DNA of 64,000 bases from Thinopyrum elongatum (GCA_011799875.1 CM022299.1:35050755-35114754); one strand, 5' to 3'; numbered from the stretch's first letter, positions 21,786 to 33,446 are shown. Made by a program: numbers and translations. The notes: generated by a model from the letters alone, not told the origin.

Positions 21786-22998
21786 CAGTTTAGCCTCCAC
21801 CGACCGCCCCATAAGGTTGTGGCATACATACCGCGCGTACATAACTACACACTTAAAATACCTTGGGCAGTGCCGGAGGCACACTGCAGAAAAGGTCCAT
21901 AGTACGGTTTGACCCTATTCGGACCTCAACTATTTTTTCCACTATAGGTTCGTTAAAAAACCTACCTGATCTACGAAGGCTCTTTTCTAGGTCACTCTTT
22001 CTTACAGACGACCATCACCTCCTCATCTTAAAGGATTTCCCACCAAGGAGAAACGGCGCAGACATGCGGCAGGGCACCATTGGGATCTTCAAACCACTAC
22101 TTTTAGGCCCTGTGTAAACCTTTTCCTTGTGTAAACTTTTGGCATGTAAAATAGCCTCGATATTTATGGCATTATCTGTAATAACACGGCTCAACGTACT
22201 CATCAAGGTATAAAGGAAGCAGTTGATCACCACTTTTGTTTGGCACTCATTTATTTTTGTCATCTGTATGCCCTCCCTACTTCAGACTGCCACACGTGCT
22301 TTAGTCCGGCCTTAACACCGGGGGTTGTATTCGGTCCTGCACATTTCAAAGTCCAAACACCTATAGGGTTTATGCATCGGCTCCGAATCATGTCTTTGGT
22401 CTATAGTTGGGTTGCCCGGCTCCTGTGCTTACCACCTTACGTTCCGCTCATTTGGCTAAGGTAGTAAAGGGAGAACTACTGCGATTGTATTTCTGGTTCG
22501 TCCAGTCAAGTACCTCAGTAGAGAAAGCCGAAAACTGACTGTCATGATAAGCGCGAGCTGGTCGGTGATTCGGTGACTTAGTATTATACAACAAATCGTT
22601 AGCGATTCACTCCGTGTTATACGAGGGGCTGGTCTTCATCCAGCCGCGTGGAAAAGGCACCGTAGTCCGGATAGCCGCACACGCACCAGGGGCTAGTACT
22701 TAGCTCCACAGTAAAACTCCTATGGCTAAGTGAAAGTAATAAAGCCGCATAGTCTGATTGCCAGGTTCACCACGCTTACACCTCCTTTACGGACCAAGAC
22801 GTTGGATAAAGTGTGGTCACGCGTTACGCCGAACACCCCTGTAGCATCTACATGGGGGCTGAAGCCGACGACTGGCAACTTTCAGAGATAAAACAATAAA
22901 CGGCCGCACAGGAGGAAAAATCGCTTGAAACAAAAGGCGCAAACATAGATATATAAACAACATGGGTTCATCACATTGTTTGTACAACCCGAACACAC
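21786..22998. other. Non-coding spacer between protease and antisense gene in Gypsy element 1
   Basis: No sustained ORF is present. Several blocks are conserved with element 2 (49700-52404) at clear identity, including ACACTTAAAATACCTTGGGC against GCACTCAAGATACCATGGGC, the stem-loop at 22428-22467, GAAAACTGACTGTCAT, and GGGGCTGAAGCCGACGACTGG near 22856. The last block would be in the 3' UTR of the antisense transcript. Confidence 0.6.
22429..22467. other. Conserved stem-loop in Gypsy element 1
   Basis: TTACCACCTTA (22429-22439) pairs with TAAGGTAGTAA (22457-22467) over 11 bp with one mismatch around a 17-base loop, CGTTCCGCTCATTTGGC. Element 2 has the same structure at 50419-50457 with different stem bases and a very similar loop. 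Confidence 0.6.
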
Positions 22999-25900
22999 TC
23001 AATCAAATATTACATCCTTAGAGCATTGACCCTCTATCACTCGGGCTCCTTCTAGGACATCATCGAAGTACCTCTCCGGCTTCCGGTGATCTTTGCCTTC
23101 GGGTGGGCCTACGGTTGCCACTTCGGTGGCCTTCATCTTTGCCCATTGCATCTTGACGCGGGCGAAGGCCATCCGGGCACCCTCTATCAAGGCCGAGTGC
23201 TTCAATGCATCAATCCGAGGCCGCGCGTCGACAAGCCGCTTCACCAAACCGAAGTAGCTACTAGGGATTGGCTCGGCCGGCCAGAGCTGGACTATCAGGT
23301 CCTTCATGGCTAAACCTGCAACCCTATGCAGCTCCGTCAGCTACTTCAGCTGGTCGTTCAGAGGCGTCAGGTGTTCCGGCGCGAGAAATTGCGACCAGAA
23401 CAGCTTCTCAGTCGAGTTCCCCTCCTGGGCTCGGAAGAACTGTGCGGCATCGGCGGCACTCCTCAGAAGATCCGCAAACGCGCCTGGAGAACTCCATACT
23501 CGGGTGAGCAAAGCAAACCTCTGACCTCCAAAGATACTCTGCAAAAGAAAGGCCTTACCAGCCGCTATCTGCCTCGCCTCATGGATCTCTTCACGAGCAC
23601 TCTGGGACTCGATCCGCGCCTCTTTGGCATCATGGAGAGCCTTGGCGAGCTCGTTCGATTGGTCCGAAGTCTTCTGCTACAAAGTTTCGCATTTGCTGAT
23701 GGCATCCTTCAGCCCCTGCTCTACTTCGGCCACTCGAGCTTCGTGTTGGCGGCGGGCATCTTGCTCGGTCTTTAGTTCGGCAGCCGCCTTGTCAGCGGCT
23801 GCCTTATTCACCTCCGCCTCTTTTTTGGCCTGGGCAAGGGCGCCTTTGAGGGTCTCGACCTCGGCTGCGCCAGCTGTGATTATAATCAAAGCATTCCATC
23901 AGTAAATCTCTAAATATACATATCACTTCTGATATCTAAATAAACTTTTAACATTATAGCATACTCTGCATCTCATCGAACTGCTTATTAATGCGGTCGA
24001 TTTCTTCATCGGCCACCTGAAGCTTCCGATTGAGTTCGGAAACTTCTGCGGCCTGGGCGGTTGCCGCCAACAGGGAAGCCTGTTACAATAACGGCACAGC
24101 AGGTTAACTCTCCTGAATACTATGTGGATCCTCTGTCTGGTTTCTTTTAACCAAACAGAGCCTCAGGGGCTACTGTCTGTAACAAGGTATATTCCTCTAT
24201 ATGAAAAGTTTTTAGAACATTATGTCGCATACCTCAAAGCCTGTCAGTAGGCTGGTGAAGGCTTCGTTCAGCCCGCTCTTAGCAGACTGAACCTTCTCCA
24301 CCACCGCACCCAACGGAGTGCGGTGCTTCGCCACGATGGAAGCACGCTGCAGTGCTTCCTCCAGAGCGTTGGGCGCCTCCGGATTAGTGGAGGTCGCCGA
24401 TGGAGCTGATGCTCCACCCCTCTCGTTCAAAGGAGGCTGCTTATCCAATCCTGGAGCCGTGTTGGTCTCCGAAATGGTGTCCGGCTGGGGCCCAGATTGT
24501 TGGGGGTCCCCACCGTCGGTTGTCATAGGGGTCGCCTCCCCTAGGTCTTCGGCGACCGAGATATTAATCTCGGGCGCTTTCTCGACGTCCTCGTTTGCCC
24601 TCCCTTTGTTAAGAGAGGTCCTTCTAGACGACACCTCGGTGTCCTCCATGGTGATAGGTGAGGAGGCTCGCGGCGGCGTGTCACTCTCTGCCATTTCGGG
24701 TGGCAGAGAGTTCCCCACCGATAATGGGGTTTGCGGAAGCTCACGGGGAGGGCTGAAAGGTGAATAACAAAAATAACTTATACAATAACAGCAAGCAGAC
24801 CGAAGATAAATGAGTAAGTTTCTGAATACTTATGATTCGGCCAGGGGCTTCACCCTGGGAGGTCTCTTGGGGACTAGTTCAGACTCTGAATCCAAACTGT
24901 CCGGGAGGGTCACCTTCCCTCTCTTGGGCGCCTCGCCCTCCGGGTCTTTGTAGGCCGCCCTCTTCTTCTTCTTCCCCTTATGAGGGGAGTCACTTTCCAC
25001 CTCCTCCTCCTCTTCTTCCTCATCTTCTTCGTGGGAAGAGAGGGCTTCGGTCTCTCCGGACACTACGTCCGAAGGACCTTTGTGGCGTGGGCAGCTCTTG
25101 GCCTCCTTGCCCTTCTTCTTCTTTGCCTTCTTCTCCGGGGCCTGATAGGGCACCGGGACCAGCATCTCCGTTAGCTGGGGTGTGGCTGGGTTCTCAGGCA
25201 GCGGTGCCGGACATTTGATCCACTCCGCCTTTGCCGTCCAGCCCTGTACGGAAGGCAGGCAAGGCAATCTACATTATATCTGAAGTATTGACCGGATAAG
25301 TTTTCGAAAAAGTTATGCTTACCGCTGAGGCAGGGTTCTCGATGTCGAGTCCGATGTCCTCGGTCTTCTTCGGCCACGTTTTTTGGGCCTTGAAGAGCTG
25401 CTTCCATATGTCTTCATGCGTGGTGCCGAAGAAGCGCTTCAGGGTCCGTGGCTCCTCCGGATTGAACTCCCAGATGGGGGAGGCCCGGAGTTGGCAGGGA
25501 AGAGTGCGGCAGAAGAGCATCACCTGAATCATGTTTGTGAGACCGGTGTTTGCACCTAACATGTTGGAGATGCACTATTGTAGCATCTGCACCTCTGGTT
25601 TGGACCCCCAATCAAGGCCCTTGGCGGTCCATGAGGTGAGTCTCGTGGGGGGTCCGGATCTGAAGTCAGGCATGGCCGCCTAGTTGGCGTCGCGGGGTTC
25701 GGTGATGTAGAACCACTCCTGTTGCCACACCTTGACTGTCTCCACAAATGCCCCTTTAGGCCAGACAGCGTTGGGGAGCTTGCTTACCATGGCCCCGCCA
25801 CAGTACGCATGCTGTCCGTCAACCACCTTCGGCTTCAGATTGAAGACCTTGAGCCACAGGCTGAAGTGTGGGGGGATGCGGAGAAGATCCTCGCACACGA

Positions 25901-26180
25901 CGATGAACGCTGATATGTGGAGGAAGGAATTTGGGGCTAGATCGTGGAAATCTAACCCGTAGTAGAACATGAGGCCTCGGACGAAGGGGTGGAGGGGAAA
26001 CCCTAGCCCTCAGAGGAAATGGGGGTGAACACGACCCTCTCACCAGGCTCCGGAGTAGGGACAACCTGATCTTTGTCAGGGAGCCTATGCGTGATATCCG
26101 CAGACAAATGGCCCGTGCTCCGGAGATCCTTGATGTCCTTCTCGATGACGGAGGAGGCTTCCCACTTGCCCTTGGAACTG
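22999..26180 (-). pseudogene. Spliced antisense gene of Gypsy element 1 (putative gypsy-type transposon domain plus coiled coil)
   Basis: Read on the minus strand from ATG near 26191 (MAGSSSKGKWEASSVIEKD). The first exon carries the plant 'putative gypsy-type transposon' domain (FYYGLDFHDLAPNSFLHIS, SLWLKVFNLKPKVV, WQQEWFYITEPRD) and continues to about 25310 (GTTHEDIWKQLFKAQKTWP). Further exons, at roughly 25220-24830, 24718-24225 and 24080-23960, encode a Lys/Glu-rich basic-acidic linker and a Ser/Pro-rich region. The last exon (about 23880-22999) is a long heptad-like coiled coil, then SIFGGQRFALLTRVW and LFWSQF. A TAG at about 23342 follows NDQLK, yet about 110 further codons (LIVQLWPAEPIPSSYFGLVK...GQCSKDVI) match element 2 closely. 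Other defects are a frameshift and stop near 26020, and stops near 25680 and 25573. Function is unknown; coiled coil and charged linker suggest a nuclear, complex-forming protein (inference). Confidence 0.65.
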
Positions 26181-26747
26181 GACCCGGCCATTGCTGGGGA
26201 GGGTGGCAGTGGTGGGAAAGATCGAAGTTGTGGGCGCTAGAGCTTGGAAGTTGGAAGGCAGGAGCTAGAAGAAGGGGTTGGGAAAAAGGAGGGATCTTTA
26301 TCCTCTTATAGACGGTGAAAATACCAAACGTCCCCTTCTCAAGCCATAAACCTCGCCTATTCCCAACGAGATCGTGCGTAAGGCACGGTTGGGTTACCCA
26401 AACCACATTGATGAGAATCCTGTAATGGACGGGCATGATCTCTGTTTTGACGGGACGTGCCAACGAGGGCTAGGACTCAAAACGCGAAACGGGAGGCGTG
26501 AAAACGGTTAGAAATGTTAAAGAGTCAAGTGTGACGCTTCGCCGAAAAAGTTGTCAGTAAAAGACACTATTCCTATTTTGCCATCTTGCCTTCGTGGCTA
26601 AGGGTTGTATTAATTGGGCAGAGCCGGATACAGTTCCTCTATGCAGGAAGCTGACTTAAAGTATTCAGGAGAAGGAACCCGCCTTGAAATGCCGAAGATA
26701 ATCCGCGTGCCGAGCACATCGTCATCGAAGACTGGTTCAGGAGCTAC

Positions 26748-27220
26748 TGAGGGAGTCCTAGATTAGGGGGTCCTCGGGTGTCCGGACTATTCGATATGGG
26801 CCGGACTGATGGGCCGTGAAGATAAAGCAGAAGACTATCCCCCGTGTCCAGGTAGGACTCCCATATGCGTGGGTGGCAAGTTTGGTGTCCGTTTGTGTTA
26901 TTTCCTTCCTCTGCAAACCGACTCTGTACAACCCTAGGCCCCTCCGGTGTGTATATAAACCGAGGGGTTTAGTCTGTAGAGGCTATCAGAATAATCATAG
27001 GCTAGACAACTAGGGTTTAGCCATTACGATCTCGAGGTAGATCAACTCTTGTAACCCCTATACTCATCGAATACAATCAAGCAGGACGTAGGGTTTTACC
27101 TCCATTAAGAGGGCCCGAACCTGGGTAAACATCGTGTCCCCATTGTCCATTGTTACCATCGATCCTTAGACACACAGCTTGGGACCCCCTACCCGAGATC
27201 TGCCGGTTTTGACACCGACA
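26748..27220 (+). repeat. 3' LTR of Gypsy element 1
   Basis: This LTR is the same length as the 5' LTR (473 bp) with about 15 substitutions, mostly transitions. It is preceded by GGTTCAGGAGCTAC, the polypurine-tract position. It ends GACACCGACA and is followed by the target duplication CTCGT. Confidence 0.93.
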
Positions 27221-27225
27221 CTCGT

Positions 27226-27872
27226 CTCTCGATCTCCCACCCATATAGTCCCACCACGATCTCGAGGGGGTCTCTCTACACTCCCTCTCTCCCTCCCCAT
27301 GCCTCCACCTTCGTCTCCATATGTCCCTCTCGACCTCTGTCCCTTGTTGGCCAGACCTCTCTAGGACAGGTGCTATAGGGGTCTCTCTCTCCGTTGCAAA
27401 CAACCACACACTAGCTATCTCTATGTATCTCCTCACCTCGCTTTCTATCTCGGAGATGCATGTGTAATATGTTTGCATATGACACACACACTTTCTCTCT
27501 ATTTTATCGTGTGTTGTCCCTTTCTCTTTCACACACACACACACACACACTTTTTTGCACACTCATTCTTTCTCCTTCACACACACTTGATCTCTCTCGA
27601 CTTAGGTACTCTCTTCGGTCCATAGCATATAGATTTTTCGAAAAGTCAAACCTCGTAAAGTTTGACCAGGTATGTGGAGAAAAACATTTCCATCTAGAAC
27701 GGCAAACATATATCATTAGATTCATCAGAAGATGTAGTTTCATATGATGTATCTTTGATATTGTAGATATAAATAATTTTCCTTGTAAACTTGGTCAAAG
27801 TTTCCAAAGTTTGACTTTAAAAAATTTATATGCACTACATTATCCAACGGAGGTAGTATCTCTTTCTCTCTC
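27226..27872. repeat. Right part of tandem unit A (pyrimidine-rich)
   Basis: It continues the unit broken at 17664: CCCACCATATAGTCCC-type sequence, ACCTCTCTAGGACAGGTGCT, a (CA)n run near 27531-27551, then a Stowaway MITE. It aligns with 28195-28801. It is non-coding; open frames here are artefacts of TC and CA repetition. Confidence 0.7.
27609..27856. mobile_element. Stowaway-like MITE in tandem unit A
   Basis: A 248 bp AT-rich element with an inner inverted repeat, AAAGTTTGACCAGGTA against AACTTGGTCAAAGTTT, and degraded CTCTCTTCGGTCC/CCAACGGAGGTAG ends. It is flanked by TA at 27607-27608 and 27857-27858. The same element sits at the same place in unit B. Confidence 0.75.
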
Positions 27873-28801
27873 TCAACTCTCTCACGCACCACTCAACCGT
27901 ATCGGGGTTCCTCTATCTCTCTCAAACTTTATATCTCCCTAGGTCACACATACACATATCTCGCTCGCACTACATAGACCCATCTAACACACTCCCCCTC
28001 TCGTTCTCTCTCTATCCGACATGCACCCCCTCTAAGTACCATAATCTCTCACTCCATCATAGGCACATGCACTCCCCCTAGGTATGACTATCTCTCGCTA
28101 TCCATCACGAACGCACATATTGTCTTCTTCCATCCCTAGGTCTATCATGATCCCTCTCGGGGTATCTTCTATCGCGCACACACCTTGTCACACTCAATGT
28201 ATTAACCATGTAGTCCCATCATGATCTCGAGGGGATCTCTCTATCACAAACACATACTCTCTCCCTCCACATGCCTGCATTTTCTCCATACGTCTTTCTC
28301 GACCTCTCTCCCTTGCTCGCCAGACCTTTCTTGGCCATCTGCTAGGGGTCTTTCTCTCTTTGTTGCAAACAACCACACACTATCTCCTCACCTCGCTTCT
28401 GCCCTCGAAGATGCATGTGTGATATGTTTGCATAAGACACACACAGTTTTCTCTACTTTATCGTGTGTTGTCCATGTCTCTTTCACACACACACACACAC
28501 ACACTTTTTGCACACTCACTCTTTCTCATTAACACACTCTCTCTCTAGCTAGGTACTCTCTCAAGTCCATAACATAGGGATGTTTTTAAAAGTTAAACAT
28601 CACAAAAGTTTGACCAGATATATGTGGAGAAAAATATTTACATCCGGAACGATCAATAGATTCATCACAAGATGTACTTAGTTCATATCATATATCTTTG
28701 GTATTGTAGATATAAGTAATTTCTTTATAAACTTGGTCAAAGTTTCAAAAGTTTGACTTCTCAAAAACTTATAGGCATTACATTATCGAGCGGAGGGAGT
28801 A
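27873..28801. repeat. Tandem unit B (~0.93 kb), second copy of the pyrimidine-rich unit
   Basis: The whole of 17327-17664 plus 27226-27858 is repeated here in the same order: the CTCCCTAGGTCACACA block, the TAGACCCATCTAACA block, TCTCGAGGGGATCTCTCTA, GCAAACAACCACACAC, GATGCATGTGTGATATGTTT, a (CA)n run and a Stowaway MITE. Identity is roughly 80-85% with indels. A partial third start may follow (CTCTCACTAGCC near 28830). Confidence 0.72.
28556..28799. mobile_element. Stowaway-like MITE in tandem unit B
   Basis: A 244 bp paralogue of the element at 27609-27856, with the same inner AAAGTTTGACCAGATA/AACTTGGTCAAAGTTT arms and a better preserved right end CGAGCGGAGGGAG, flanked by TA (28554-28555 and 28800-28801). 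Confidence 0.75.
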
Positions 28802-28963
28802 TGTCTTTCTCTCTGTCTACTATCTCTCACTAGCCTTCCCTCTCACTCGATGTCTCTTTACCAAGGGATTATATGGTCAACCAATATAGCTCCGTATATT
28901 GTTTAGTTGACTGGTCAACCAGTCTACATGGTACCTTGTCATCTCGTGTTCTCTATCTGGGTG

Positions 28964-29438
28964 TGAGGGAGTCCTGGATTAAGGGGTCCTCGAGCTGCCG
29001 GCCCATTACTTATGGGCCGGACTGATGGGCTGCTATGGAGCCAAGCTAGAGCGCGGACCCGTGGCCGGATAGAAGATCTTCGGAGCCATGGTGTGCCCTC
29101 CAAGTCAAGATTAGGCGTGATCTTTCCTTCATTATAACCGACCGTATGTAACCCTAACCCGATCGGTGTCTATATAAACCGAAGGGTTTAGGTCTTCAGG
29201 GAGAGGGCAACATCCAACACTCCATCAACCTAGGGTTTAGCTCGCCTGGTCTCGAGGTAGATCGACTCTGTAACCATACCATACACATCAAATACAATCA
29301 AGCAGGATGTAGGATTTTACCTCTTGGAGAGAGCCCGAACCTAGGTAAACACCGTGTTCTTCGTCCCTTGTTCCCCATTGATCCTAGATCCACAGCTCGG
29401 GACCCCCTACCCGAGATCTGCCAGTTTTGACACCGACA
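28964..29438 (+). repeat. 5' LTR of Gypsy element 2
   Basis: It begins TGAGGGAGTCCTGGATTAAG and ends CAGTTTTGACACCGACA, with a TATATAAA box near 29171. TTGGTGCTTTCATTGAGAG follows at 29439 as the putative primer binding site, identical to element 1. Ends and the R/U5 part resemble the LTR of element 1; the middle (U3) differs. Confidence 0.93.
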
Positions 29439-29484
29439 TTGGTGCTTTCATTGAGAGTTACGCTGTTGGGTCACCGAAGGATCA

Positions 29485-32400
29485 ATGGCTCGCCTGATCA
29501 TCGGAGATGGCGTCAGCTCCAGGGACCTCTTTCTCCTCGGCCAACTCTTCGCGTTCGGCAGTGTCGTGCTGCACGCCAACTCAACTAGTCATCTAGACCA
29601 AATCAACAATTTTGCCCCTGAGCACCTGATTAGATTCGGCAACTTGGAGACTTTGTCAGATTCGCAGCCTCTCCCCGTACCCATATAGGCCCCGATGTGC
29701 CCGCTCCGGAGCTTTCTTTCGATCTGATCTATAGATCGGCCTCAACCCCTCAGCCGGCCTCGAGCACGAACAGCTCCACTCTGACCGGAGGCCAGTAATC
29801 TCCTTTGACCACGCCAGTGATGCCCGCCGAAGACCCACCTTCAGGCCTCAACGCAGAAGCGGTGTTCGGACGCCAAGAGTCACTCCCGGCCGAACCCTCT
29901 CCTCATGACACGCCTCTGGCCTTGAGCCCCAGCGATGGGTCGATGTTCAGAAGCCAGGAATCATCCCTGGCCGAACTCCCCCTCACCAGCTTGGGTTCGA
30001 GCCCCAATACATAGACAGCGTCTGAAGACCAGGTCTTATCCTCGGTCTCTTATGTCTGTCCGGCCACAAGCCTGACCCCGGGCCTCAAGGCCAACTCGGC
30101 CCTGGAAGACTAGGATTCAGTTCGGACCTGGATCACCCCTCTCCCCGCCACGATGTAGTCCGATCCCGAGCGGCCACCACATGCCAGCTTGACGAGCCTC
30201 GCTCTGTTAAACAAGGCACTCGAACGAATCCGGATAATGGCTATTCAAGAAAACTCGCCCTTGACCTGCGTTCATCAGTCCCTTGAGGCAGATTTCAGGG
30301 AATTTTACGTCCCACCCACCACCCACCTAGTAGCCACAGTCAAGGACTTAACCGACATGTTGGACTACACCTCGGAAAACGCCTATTCCATGGACGAAGA
30401 CAGTGGAGCCATGGCCAACGCCGACGCCGCTCCCCCGTCACCGACCGCTGGACGGCCACGTCCACTTACGATGTCTACATGGTGGACACTCCAAAAGATG
30501 ACGACGACACCTCCAGAAAGGATAATGGCAAGCCCAGCGACGAGCTGCCAAAACACCGCAGACAACGCCGCCACTCCAAGGCAAGTCGAAGCCACGTGAG
30601 CAACACCGATACCGGAGAGAACGGCACTCCAGACAACACGGACAACCTCGACGACCACGGTGCCAATGAACAAGCACAAGACGATCATGAGGGGCACGAG
30701 GATTCACTCAATCTCAAAGACCTCAATGACTCCGAAGACAGTAATTACCTCCCCCTTTCCGAAGAGGAGGTTAGTTTGGGTGACGAAGATTTTATCGTCC
30801 CCGAAGACCCGCTGGATCAAGAGCGGTTCAAACGGCAGCTAATTGCCACCGCGCGTAGCCTGAAGAAACAGCGGCAAAAAATAAAGGCCGAATAGGATAC
30901 CCTCAATGACAGATGGACTAAGGTCCTGGCTGCCGAAGAGGAGTATGGCTACGAACGACAAACCAAGAGCTACCCGATGCGAAGACTACTGCCGCAATTC
31001 GATGACGAGGCCATAGAGCACACACCTCCAAGGCATACTCGGGAAAACAGCTGGACCGCCCCCCTCGAGGATGGGACAGGACAACTGATAAAGCCGAACC
31101 ACCTCCCGCTCCACCTCGCCGTCAATGCAAGGAGCCATTACGGCCAGCCTATGAGTATGACCTACGACGCGACCTGGACGCTTGGGCAGGTCTCACAAGG
31201 TCCATTTACGGGCCCAAAGATAATCCTCCCATTAGACATGGCGGATACCAAGCCTGGTTAGACCGAAATGATAGAGCTCGAGAGCAACAATGAGTCCGGA
31301 TGGCAGATGGTCACCGGTGCGACGTAGCCCAAGTCAGGGGCGCCGCTCACCCTCTGTGTTTCACAGATAGGGTGGTGCAGCACCAATTCCCGGAAGGCTT
31401 CAAGCCTGTAAATATCGAGCCATACGATGGGACAACGGATCTAGCTGTATGGATTGAAGACTTTTTGCTGCACATTCACATGGCACGAGGAGACGACCTG
31501 CATGCCATCAAGTACCTACCGTTAAAGCTCAAAGTTCCAGCCAGACACTGGCTAAATAGCCTCCCCGAGGACTCCATAGGATATTGGGATGAGCTTGAGG
31601 ACGCCTTCCGAGATAACTTTCAGGCCACTTATGTCCGGCCCCCGGACGCCGATGACCTGAGTCACGTAATCCAGCAGCCCGGAGAGTGAGCCCGACAATT
31701 TTGGAACCGGTTTTTGACGAAGAAAAATCAGATTGTCGATTGTCCGGACACTGAAGCTATAGCCGCCTTCAGGCATAGTATTCGAGACGAATGGCTAGCA
31801 TGATAGCTCGGCCAGGACAAGCCGAAGATGATGGAAACGCTTACCTCCTTAATGACCCGCTTCTCCGCCCGAGAGGATAGTTGGCTGGCTCGGAGAAGCA
31901 CCAACCCAGATGCCCTCGGCACCTCTGAAGTCTAGGATGGGAATGGAAAGCCACGGTGCAACAAGAACAAACGTCGCCACAACGACGGTGAGGTTGACAA
32001 GACAACAGTAAATGCCGGATTCCGCAATCCGAAGTCCGGATCACGTAAAAAGCCCTCTAAAGGCAACCAGGATGGACCAACTAAGTTGGATGCAATCTTG
32101 GACAGGCTTTGCCAGATCCGTGGCACCCCCGAGAAGCCCGCCAACCACACCGACCATAACTGTTGGGTGATAAAACAGGCCAGCAAGCTCACAGCCGAGG
32201 ACTCCGGTAAAAGCCCTCGGAGCAAGGATGATGAGGAGCCCCGCAGGCCAAACAGTGGAGGCCAAAAACCGTTCCCTCGTGAGGTCAAGACGGTGAACAT
32301 GATCCACGCCACCCACATACCAAGAAAGGAGAGGAGGTGCGTGCTACGAGATGTTTACACCGTCGAGCATGTAGCATCGAAGTATAACCCGTGTTCGGCT

Positions 32401-32991
32401 TGCCCGATCACCTTCGATTGCAGGGACCATCCGACCAGTATCCGTCATGGAGGATCAGCGGCCCTGGTACTCGACCCCATTGTCGATGGGTACCACCTCA
32501 CAAGAGTCCTTATGGACGGAGGCAGCAGCCTCAACCTAATCTATGCAGACACCGTGAGGAAAATGGGGATCAATCCGTCAAGGATCAAGCCTAGCAACAC
32601 CACCTTTCAGGGAGTCATTCTAGGTGTAGAAGGCCGCTGCACGGGCACGGTGACTCTGGAAGTAGTATTCGGCTCACCAGACAACTTCCAAAGCGAAGAC
32701 TTAATCTTTGAAATCGCCCCTTTCCACAGTGGCTACCATGCCCTCCTCGGCCGAATGGCGTTCGCTAAAATTAACACCGCCCCACATTATGCATACCTCA
32801 AGCTCAAGATGCCTGGTCCTTCGGGTGTCATAACGATCAACGGCAACATAGAGCGCTCACTCCGGACCGAGGTACACACTGCGGCCCTAACAGCCAAAGA
32901 TCAAGCCGACGCCAACGGGCCCAGGTATCAGCCTGCTGTAAAGGCTGGAGACACAAGTAAACGGGTTCGAACCCGGTCCCCGTCATGGTAG
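29485..32991 (+). pseudogene. Gag-protease polyprotein of Gypsy element 2, decayed
   Basis: The start is ATG 29485 (MARLIIGDGVS). The N-terminal part is closed by a TAG near 29686, and the following 500 bp are full of stops. From 30189 the frame matches element 1 (FREFYVPPTTHLVATVKDLT), shifts frame near 30470, then runs through an acidic region (NYLPLSEEEVSLGDEDFI). The Retrotrans_gag domain (about 31320-31830) contains FKPVNIEPYDGTTDLAVWIE and HIHMARGDDLHAIKYLPLKL. Stops lie near 30893, 31258, 31686, 31801 and 31933. The protease half (32086-32991) is one open frame, including a complete zinc-knuckle-like CQIRGT...HTDHNCW and the catalytic-loop VLMDGGSSLNLIY. It ends in TAG, 30 bp before the outer Copia insertion. 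Confidence 0.85.
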
Positions 32992-33021
32992 GCCGCCTAT
33001 GTTCGTCGCAAATAGGGCCAC

Positions 33022-33446
33022 TGCTGGGTAACGTTGCATGAAAACAAAAAAATTTCCTATGCCCACACAAGATCTATCATGGAGATGCATAGCAACGAGA
33101 GGGGAGAGTGTGTCTCTGTACCCTCGTAGACCATAAGAGGAAGCGTTTCACAACGCGGTGGATGTAGTTGAACTTTCTTCACGATCCAACCGATCAAGTA
33201 CCGAACATACGGCACCTCCGCGTTCAGCACACGTTCAGCTCGGTGACGTCCACGCCTTCTTGATCAAGCAAGACAGAGAGGTAGTAGATGAGTTCCGACA
33301 GCACGACGGTGTGGTGACTGTGATGGTGAAGTGATCTCCGCAGGGCTTCGCCTAAGCACTACGAAAACATGACCGGGGGTGTAAACAGTGGAGGGGGGCG
33401 CCGCACACGGCTAAGCAATTGTCTGTTCTCTGCTAGGAGCCCCCCT
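33022..33446 (-). repeat. 3' LTR of the outer Copia element, first segment
   Basis: It starts TGCTGGGTAACGTTGCATG and matches the right LTR from 47930 (TGCTGGGTAACGAAACATG). It is cut by the inner element at 33447. Confidence 0.9.

Larger units (their letters stand above)
17670..27220 (+). mobile_element. Gypsy retrotransposon element 1, complete with two LTRs, pol-less
   Basis: Two 473 bp LTRs (17670-18142 and 26748-27220) flank an 8.6 kb interior. The 5 bp target duplication CTCGT is perfect (17665-17669 and 27221-27225). I count about 15 substitutions between the LTRs (3.2%); at the commonly used grass LTR rate of 1.3e-8 per site per year this suggests a little over one million years. The interior has gag-protease on the plus strand (18190-21785), no reverse transcriptase, RNase H or integrase, and an antisense spliced ORF (22999-26180). 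A 196 bp hAT-like MITE sits in the protease region. It is the same family as element 2 (28964-56663), with a related but distinct LTR. Confidence 0.93.

Noticed and set aside
24832..25218. Plus-strand open frames over 24.2-26.3 kb and 53.6-55.6 kb
   Set aside because: They are shadows of the minus-strand antisense gene exons; the minus frames match between the two elements and the plus frames do not.
17160..28532. Open frames of repeated Ser-Leu or Thr-His in the pyrimidine-rich region
   Set aside because: They come from (TC)n and (CA)n microsatellites and have no codon structure or homology.
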